Shown here: one piece after another, positions 6,184 through 9,665 of the stretch | Numbering within the stretch: position 1 is the first letter of the stretch | Layout: each line of letters begins with the position of its first letter | Assembly: GCA_002397275.1 (NCBI GenBank) | Contig: DHAA01000065.1 | Span: forward strand, 1-9,665 | Origin: Thermacetogenium sp. UBA4966 | Lineage (GTDB): Bacteria > Bacillota > DSM-12270 > Thermacetogeniales > Thermacetogeniaceae | Reading direction: 5' to 3' | DNA length: 9,665 nucleotides | Position numbers and translations under genes: made by a program | The notes under the pieces: model-generated | Told to the model about the DNA's origin: nothing | Databases searched by the model: none | The model's input: the letters and a program-made list of their open reading frames with translations, nothing else

Positions 6184-6268
6184 AGAGGATTGTATCATAT
6201 ATTCCATATGTCTTCTTATTTTTGTGATCATCCTTAAAACATTACTAAATGGAAATGAGCACTCATAG
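6164..6268 (+). CDS. Possible 34-residue single-span membrane peptide overlapping the permease end
   Basis: An ATG inside the last codons of the permease, in another frame, opens a 34-codon frame. It begins with the charged MKEEIFRED, continues with an unbroken hydrophobic stretch at about residues 10-28 (CIIYSICLLIFVIILKTLL), and ends with the polar tail NGNEHS. That is the layout of a small membrane protein with the N-terminus acidic and one span. There is no clear ribosome site, so it would depend on coupling to permease translation (20-bp overlap). The permease already has a family-typical end, so this is not its lost C-terminus. It might be a small accessory subunit, a decayed second permease or chance. 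Confidence 0.4.
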   Translation: MKEEIFREDCIIYSICLLIFVIILKTLLNGNEHS

Positions 6269-6300
6269 CAAAAAACTTTTTAAATATTTTTAAAGGTCGC

Positions 6301-6331
6301 TTGACTTTAACCTAACTGGAAACCTTATACT
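6301..6331 (+). promoter_or_regulatory. MerR-type promoter with 19-bp spacer
   Basis: TTGACT (6301-6306) and TATACT (6326-6331) are separated by 19 bp, two longer than the housekeeping optimum. Promoters activated by MerR-family proteins carry this 19-20 bp spacer, which the bound activator untwists. It lies directly upstream of a MerR-family gene, so autoregulation is likely. The spacer is only weakly symmetric (CCTAACTGG in the centre). Confidence 0.7.
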
Positions 6332-6335
6332 CAGA

Positions 6336-6353
6336 ATCAGAACATGTTCTGAT
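6336..6353. promoter_or_regulatory. 18-bp perfect palindrome between promoter and MerR gene
   Basis: ATCAGAACATGTTCTGAT is its own reverse complement and lies immediately after the -10 element, covering the likely start region and ending 20 bp before the ATG. Such symmetry is most simply a dimer-binding operator. The core GAAC-AT-GTTC is two bases shorter than the Gram-positive LexA box (GAAC-N4-GTTC), so it is not a standard SOS box. Confidence 0.6.
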
Positions 6354-6373
6354 CACAGCCTGGTGGTGATTAT

Positions 6374-7177
6374 ATGCTGACAATCGGAGAATTCTCCAGA
6401 ATTAGCAGAGTATCGACAAAAACGCTCCGCTATTACGATCAGATCGGGCTTCTCAAGCCCGGATTTGTCAACAGGGACTCCGGCTATCGCTATTACGAGG
6501 TTTCTCAGCTTCGGGATATGCTGCTGATTTCGAGGCTGAAGCAGTATCAGTTTTCTTTGCTTGAGATTTCCGCTGTTCTTGCAACAAGGGACAACGGTTA
6601 TCTGGCCGACCTTCTTCAATCCAAAAAGATAGAGTTCTTACGGCAAATTAAGGACCAGCAGCACATACTGCTTCAAATGGAGCAGGACATTAAGAAAATA
6701 GAAAGGCGTGAGAATATTATGCAAGCGAATTATTTGGTTAAAACCGTGTCAATGCAGCCCAAAACCATCTATTCTCTGAGACGGAAAATGAGTGTTCGAG
6801 ATTTTGAAGAAGCCTTTGGCACATTATGCGCCGGGTTGGAAAAGAACCGGTTAAAACCAGCCGGTCCGTTCCTGTCTATCTACCATGATGAAGAATTCGA
6901 TCATAAATGCACAGATATTGAAGTAGGCGTAGAGATATCGGGCGGCAACGGTGATCGCGTGCGGGCACTTGCACCGGGACTTTGCTGCTTTGCAACCCAT
7001 ATTGGCCCGTACGACGATTTCACTTCATGCTATACGGCGCTGATGGAATGGATTGAGCGAGAGGGGTATACCGTTTCCGAACCGCCCTTTGAGTTGTATA
7101 TCAAGGGCTGTGACGATAACATTCTACCTAGTGAATATGTAACCGAGATTTACTTTCCCATCAAAAAGAAATTGTAA
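6374..7177 (+). CDS. MerR-family regulator with BmrR/GyrI-like effector domain
   Basis: This 267-residue protein is a drug- or metabolite-sensing transcriptional activator. The N-terminal winged helix (about 1-70) shows the family motifs MLTIGEFSRISRVSTKTLRY, YDQIGLLKP and DSGYRYYEVSQL. A coiled-coil dimerisation helix follows (about 72-115, LLQSKKIEFLRQIKDQQHIL). The C-terminal GyrI-like domain (about 120-267) binds ligands and ends TEIYFPIKKKL, where Glu258 occupies the acid position conserved in many BmrR-like pockets. The Cys clusters of metal-sensing MerR proteins are absent. The start ATG has GGTGGTGAT at 6362-6370. The upstream 19-bp-spacer promoter suggests autoactivation. Its neighbours are the ABC operon (upstream) and arsM (beyond a terminator); its regulon may include either or neither. 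Confidence 0.93.
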   Translation: MLTIGEFSRISRVSTKTLRYYDQIGLLKPGFVNRDSGYRYYEVSQLRDMLLISRLKQYQFSLLEISAVLATRDNGYLADLLQSKKIEFLRQIKDQQHILLQMEQDIKKIERRENIMQANYLVKTVSMQPKTIYSLRRKMSVRDFEEAFGTLCAGLEKNRLKPAGPFLSIYHDEEFDHKCTDIEVGVEISGGNGDRVRALAPGLCCFATHIGPYDDFTSCYTALMEWIEREGYTVSEPPFELYIKGCDDNILPSEYVTEIYFPIKKKL

Positions 7178-7188
7178 GGGTTAGTATG

Positions 7189-7227
7189 AAAGGCAGGGGG
7201 ATTCGTAGGGTCTCCCTGCCTTTAGTT
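7189..7227 (+). terminator. Rho-independent terminator after the MerR gene
   Basis: AAAGGCAGGG (7189-7198) pairs exactly with CCCTGCCTTT (7214-7223), extendable inward by a G-T and a G-C pair, and is followed by TTTAGTTTGC. It starts 12 bp past the stop codon. The flanking A and T runs on each side mean it could also stop leftward transcripts. Confidence 0.8.
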
Positions 7228-7506
7228 TGCTTAGCTAAATTCGTTTGGTAGGGGCTTGCCCTAATACCCCAAGTATTTATAGAAATGCTTTCCACAACGG
7301 TCCTTAAATAAAGTATCGCAGAGGGCACTCATGTCAAGTTAGCTTTCATAGCCGCCGCCCTCACGGGGCCGGACAATGGCGGCTCCTTAATGCCTAAATA
7401 ACTGAATTTAATTATGGGATCGCCCTGTCCCTCCTTGTGTTTCTCACTTTACGGTATTCTCTATACAAAACGCTGAAATAAACGGCGCATTCTTCATAAT
7501 TATATA
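7224..7506. other. Intergenic stretch with a GC-rich foldback, no clear gene
   Basis: Between the MerR terminator and the arsM promoter I find no reading frame with a credible start. The notable content is a GC-rich foldback: AGCCGCC (7350-7356) with GGCGGCT (7378-7384), with an inner GCCC/GGGC pair (7357-7360, 7366-7369), in otherwise AT-rich DNA. A minus-strand frame is open from 7448 to 7332 without a usable start codon. The foldback lacks a T run, so it is not a terminator of the usual type. Confidence 0.5.
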
Positions 7507-7559
7507 TTGACAACCATCGATATATTGCATATAATGGTAACATCGATAAATGTCAATAT
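7504..7559. promoter_or_regulatory. Nested inverted-repeat operator over the arsM-arsR promoter
   Basis: Two pairs of exact inverted repeats share one centre (7531.5): outer arms ATATTGACA (7504-7512) and TGTCAATAT (7551-7559), inner arms ATCGAT (7516-7521) and ATCGAT (7542-7547). The pattern is 9 bp, 3 bp, 6 bp, 20 bp, then the mirror. The left outer arm contains the -35, and the -10 lies at the centre. Dimeric ArsR repressors bind such AT-rich dyads over the promoter, and an arsR gene lies downstream in the same operon, so this is the likely arsenite-responsive operator. Two ArsR dimers could be accommodated. Confidence 0.65.
7507..7535 (+). promoter_or_regulatory. arsM-arsR promoter
   Basis: Perfect TTGACA (7507-7512), a 17-bp spacer and perfect TATAAT (7530-7535) precede arsM, giving a start near 7542 and a leader of about 53 nt. 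A consensus promoter like this needs strong repression, which fits the dyad lying over it. Confidence 0.9.
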
Positions 7560-7594
7560 GATAACACAATTATTATAGTTTGGAGGTTTTTATC

Positions 7595-8407
7595 ATGGCA
7601 AGTATTCGTGAAGAAGTTAAAAAGCATTACGGAGGCATCGCGGCGAAAGTTTCTAAAGAATCGAAAAGCTGCTGCTGCGGAAGCGACGGCTGCTGCGGTG
7701 ACATCGGCAGCGACTCGCCTCTTTACTCCCCGGAATATCTCGCCGGTTTGCCGGACGAGGCAATCAAAGCGTCGCTCGGCTGCGCAAATCCCATCGCTCT
7801 CGCTAATCTACAAAGGGGTGAAACCGTATTGGATCTGGGCAGCGGCGGCGGTATTGACGTTCTGATTTCGTCAAGATTTGTGGGCGAAACAGGGAAAGTT
7901 TATGGACTTGATATGACGGACGAAATGCTGGCGTTAGCGGAAAAAAACAAGAAAAAGCACGAGGCAAAGAATGTTGAGTTCATAAAAGGCTACATTGAGG
8001 ACATCCCGCTTGGTAACGAATCAGTTGATGTCGTTACCTCAAACTGCGTGATTAACTTGACCGAGAACAAAGAAACGGCTTTGCGTGAGGCTTACAGAGT
8101 GCTAAAAAAGGGCGGCAGACTTGCGATTGCAGATATTGTAGAACTCAAAGCCATACCCGATGAAATCAGAAAAAGCGTCGGGATGTGGGTCGGCTGCATT
8201 TCGGGTGCGCTCGCTGTGCAGGAGTATGAGCGTATTCTCAAAAAGGTCGGCTTTACCGGAATTGAAATAACGCCTGTCAACATCTATACAAAAGAAATTA
8301 TCAAAGGTTTTGCGGAAGATAAAAATCTCGGATACATCTACGCGCAGTTAGATGAAAATCTTCTGGACGGTACTTTTGCGGGCGCTCATGTGAAAGCATA
8401 TAGATAA
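7595..8407 (+). CDS. arsM: Arsenite S-adenosylmethyltransferase ArsM
   Basis: ArsM transfers methyl groups from S-adenosylmethionine to arsenite bound by cysteine thiolates, giving methylated and finally volatile arsenicals. The 270-residue protein has the SAM motif VLDLGSGGGID at 78-88, the acid GLDMTD at 104-109, and conserved Cys63 (LGCANP), Cys151 (SNCVIN) and Cys201 (GCISGA), which match the three As(III)-binding cysteines known in the family. A Cys-rich N-terminal segment (SCCCGSDGCCGD, 25-36) gives further thiols. The start is the ATG at 7595, with GGAGG at 7582-7586; an in-frame TTG at 7580 overlaps that site and is rejected. arsR follows after 14 bp. No pump gene is near. Confidence 0.96.
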   Translation: MASIREEVKKHYGGIAAKVSKESKSCCCGSDGCCGDIGSDSPLYSPEYLAGLPDEAIKASLGCANPIALANLQRGETVLDLGSGGGIDVLISSRFVGETGKVYGLDMTDEMLALAEKNKKKHEAKNVEFIKGYIEDIPLGNESVDVVTSNCVINLTENKETALREAYRVLKKGGRLAIADIVELKAIPDEIRKSVGMWVGCISGALAVQEYERILKKVGFTGIEITPVNIYTKEIIKGFAEDKNLGYIYAQLDENLLDGTFAGAHVKAYR

Positions 8408-8421
8408 ACGAGGCGGCGGTA

Positions 8422-8736
8422 ATGAAAAAAAGTTATGAGGACACTGCGGTAGTTTTTAAGGCGCTGTCTGACCCTAATCGGCTTATCATTATTGAGATGC
8501 TTAAAAATGGTGAAATGTGCGCTTGTGAGCTTCTGGAGGAGTTGCATATATCGCAATCAACCCTTTCCCATCACATGAAAACCTTATGTAAGGCTGAAAT
8601 AGTGAGCTGCCGCCGTGAGGGAAAATGGATGCACTACTCTCTCAGCAGCAAGGGAAGCAAAGAGGCGTATCACCTATTATCAATCATTGCCAAAGCGCCT
8701 GAACAATGCAATGCGGATAAAAGATGCTGCGAATAA
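8422..8736 (+). CDS. arsR: ArsR-family arsenite-responsive repressor
   Basis: This 104-residue winged-helix repressor leaves DNA when it binds As(III). It has the opening LSDPNRLIIIEML, the metal-box-like MCACELLEEL with Cys33 and Cys35 (matching the ELCVCDL box of E. coli ArsR), the recognition helix SQSTLSHHMKTL, and wing CRREGKWMHYSL. Cys56 in the recognition-helix region and a terminal CNADKRCCE cluster add possible thiol ligands. ATG follows a GAGGCGG site 14 bp after arsM, so the two are co-transcribed. Placing the repressor second, after the enzyme, makes a self-limiting operon. It most likely binds the nested dyad at 7504-7559. Specificity for arsenite rather than another thiophilic metal is inferred from the arsM linkage. 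Confidence 0.94.
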   Translation: MKKSYEDTAVVFKALSDPNRLIIIEMLKNGEMCACELLEELHISQSTLSHHMKTLCKAEIVSCRREGKWMHYSLSSKGSKEAYHLLSIIAKAPEQCNADKRCCE

Positions 8737-8754
8737 GCGAGCATATTCACCAAG

Positions 8755-8783
8755 TTGACATTAACAAAAAAATATCATAGCAT
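8755..8783 (+). promoter_or_regulatory. Weak promoter candidate upstream of the FMN reductase
   Basis: A perfect TTGACA (8755-8760) lies just after arsR, but the best -10 at 17 bp is TAGCAT (8778-8783, four of six). If used it gives a leader of about 170 nt before the reductase. No terminator is evident after arsR, so readthrough is possible too. Confidence 0.3.
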
Positions 8784-8835
8784 AAACATTATAGAAGTCA
8801 TAAATTACTTTGTATGGTTTTATATTCTGCCCTAA

Positions 8836-8952
8836 TGCTTTCTGCAGTTTTTCAACGCTTGTTTTCAGGGAGAAGCTGCGCAGCGATTAAATGGATATAT
8901 TGGTAAGCCGCAATGGAGTACAAAGCGCGTTTTTACAAAAAAGGATGAATAG
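8836..8952 (+). pseudogene. Possible C-terminal gene remnant upstream of the FMN reductase
   Basis: A frame of 38 codons, open from just after TAA at 8833-8835 to TAG at 8950-8952, has no ATG, GTG or TTG start. It reads as ordinary protein sequence near its end (QGEAAQRLNGYIGKPQ then WSTKRVFTKKDE). It is in the same frame as the reductase, two codons after its stop. This could be the leftover end of a deleted gene, but it is short enough to occur by chance. I do not recognise the family. Confidence 0.2.
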
Positions 8953-8958
8953 CAAGCA

Positions 8959-9531
8959 ATGACTGATACTGGTCACGATGTTAAGGTGTTGGGTTTTGCC
9001 GGCAGCCTGCGCAAGGATTCCTATAACAGGGCAGCCTTGCGAGCGGCTCAAGAATTGCTGCCTCCGGGTATGACGCTGGAGATCTTCGATCTGGCGCCGA
9101 TTCCTCTGTTCAATGAAGATGTGGAGAGAGAGGGATTCCCGGCAGCGGTACTGGAGTTCAAAGAGCGCATTGCCGACGCCGACGCTCTGCTGATCTCTAC
9201 CCCGGAATACAATTATTCCATCCCGGGAGTGCTTAAAAACGCTATTGACTGGGCATCACGGCCACCCGGCAAGTCTCCCCTGGCAGGCAAGCCTCTAGCC
9301 ATTATGGGAGCGTCTATCGGTTATTTTGGATCGGCCCGGGCGCAGTATCACCTGCGGCAGGTCTGCGTCCTCTTGAATATGCACCCGGTTAACAGCCCTG
9401 AGGTCTTCATTTCCGGAGCAGCGTCCAAGTTCGATGAAACCGGGAAATTAACAGACGGAATGTTTAGGAATAACATCAAAAAACTCTTACAGGCGCTGCA
9501 GGAGTGGACTATCAGGCTGCGGGAAGCTTAA
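8959..9531 (+). CDS. NAD(P)H-dependent FMN reductase (ChrR/YieF-like)
   Basis: This 190-residue flavodoxin-fold enzyme reduces FMN-linked quinones and, in characterised relatives, chromate and other oxidants. Visible motifs are the FMN phosphate loop GSLRKDSYN at 15-23, the flavin-contact TPEYNYSIPGVLKNAIDW at about 81-98, and RPPGKSPLAGKPLAIMGAS with the RAQYHLRQ segment typical of the ChrR group. Length is normal for ChrR and shorter than typical ArsH, so I do not call it arsH despite the ars neighbours. The ATG is the first possible start (in-frame TAG at 8950-8952). The ribosome site is poor: AAAAGG about 14 nt upstream. G+C looks higher than in arsM-arsR. Confidence 0.92.
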   Translation: MTDTGHDVKVLGFAGSLRKDSYNRAALRAAQELLPPGMTLEIFDLAPIPLFNEDVEREGFPAAVLEFKERIADADALLISTPEYNYSIPGVLKNAIDWASRPPGKSPLAGKPLAIMGASIGYFGSARAQYHLRQVCVLLNMHPVNSPEVFISGAASKFDETGKLTDGMFRNNIKKLLQALQEWTIRLREA

Positions 9532-9571
9532 TTTTCACCTCATTGACGAACGCGCCAAGCGGCTAGTGACA

Positions 9572-9665
9572 TTACCACTTTAATCTCCTAGCTAACTTAT
9601 CATATATGTTTTCTCTAGTTCCCACCAAGGCAATCACTATTAATCTGCCTTCATCGTCTATATAA
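9572..9665 (-). CDS. RelE/ParE-type toxin, C-terminal fragment cut by the window edge
   Basis: The minus strand encodes at least 30 residues ending at TAA (complement of 9572-9574), reading YIDDEGRLIVIALVGTREN and IYDKLARRLKW at the end. This matches the closing beta strand and terminal helix of RelE/ParE-superfamily mRNA interferase toxins, which often end GTRENIYxxLxRR. The start and any antitoxin partner lie outside the window to the right. It converges on the FMN reductase with a 40-bp gap. Whether the rest of the gene is intact cannot be seen. Confidence 0.7.
   Translation of the reverse strand, partial: YIDDEGRLIVIALVGTRENIYDKLARRLKW

Noticed and set aside
6184..6268. Frameshifted C-terminal extension of the ABC permease
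   Set aside because: The permease already ends in a family-typical LYERRDI, so the hydrophobic frame beyond is listed as a separate possible small ORF.
6341..6350. LexA (SOS) box in the palindrome ahead of the MerR gene
   Set aside because: GAAC and GTTC are separated by two bases, while the Gram-positive LexA box needs four.
7350..7384. Terminator at the GC-rich foldback before arsM
   Set aside because: No T run follows on either strand, and the stem is interrupted by an 8-base bulge.
7580..7594. Earlier TTG start for arsM adding five residues
   Set aside because: The TTG overlaps the GGAGG ribosome site (7582-7586), which is correctly spaced for the ATG at 7595.
8959..9531. Calling the FMN reductase ArsH
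   Set aside because: The protein is shorter than typical ArsH, and its PEYNYSIPGVLKNAIDW and RAQYHLRQ segments are those of the ChrR/YieF group. Proximity to ars genes alone is not evidence.

Overview
The window looks like chromosomal DNA of a Gram-positive, probably anaerobic and spore-forming member of the Bacillota (Clostridia, Peptococcaceae-like). The evidence is a glmS self-cleaving ribozyme, strong GGAGG-type ribosome binding sites, TTG starts, TTGACA/TATAAT promoters, the PdxS/PdxT route to vitamin B6, and several Bacillota-type regulators. This placement is inference from gene types; no rRNA or other marker gene is present.

Left third (1-4020), minus strand, core metabolism: a promoter at about 3983-4011, an untranslated leader holding a well-conserved glmS ribozyme (about 3719-3861), glmS, then pdxS and pdxT with a rho-independent terminator at 45-98. 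GlmS makes glucosamine-6-phosphate for the cell wall, and the ribozyme should cut its own mRNA when that product accumulates. PdxS and PdxT form the glutamine-dependent pyridoxal phosphate synthase. The leader also carries a possible 26-codon reading frame whose stop codon ends on the ribozyme cleavage nucleotide, and two inverted repeats between ribozyme and glmS.

Middle (4021-7223), plus strand: a divergent promoter drives a YtrA-type GntR repressor, an ABC ATPase and an ABC-2 permease, all overlapping, plus a possible 34-residue single-span membrane peptide overlapping the permease end. This is the layout of small-molecule or peptide-responsive ABC exporters (YtrABC, PmtR-PmtAB). A MerR regulator with a BmrR-like ligand domain follows, behind a promoter with the 19-bp spacer typical of MerR control and an 18-bp perfect palindrome, and ends at a terminator.

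Right third (7224-9665): a 370-bp gap with a GC-rich foldback, then an arsenic methylation pair, arsM-arsR, whose core promoter sits inside a long nested dyad that is a good candidate ArsR operator. No arsenite pump lies in the window. After a 220-bp gap with a possible gene remnant comes a ChrR-type NAD(P)H-dependent FMN reductase, and at the right edge, convergent on the minus strand, the C-terminal end of a RelE/ParE-like toxin. The 4.2-9.6 kb part reads as an accessory region of stress, efflux and detoxification genes beside a core-metabolism locus. I see no transposase, CRISPR array, tRNA or rRNA. No clearly novel system is proven; the strongest leads are the ribozyme-abutting leader ORF, the small membrane ORF in the ABC operon and the nested ars dyad.
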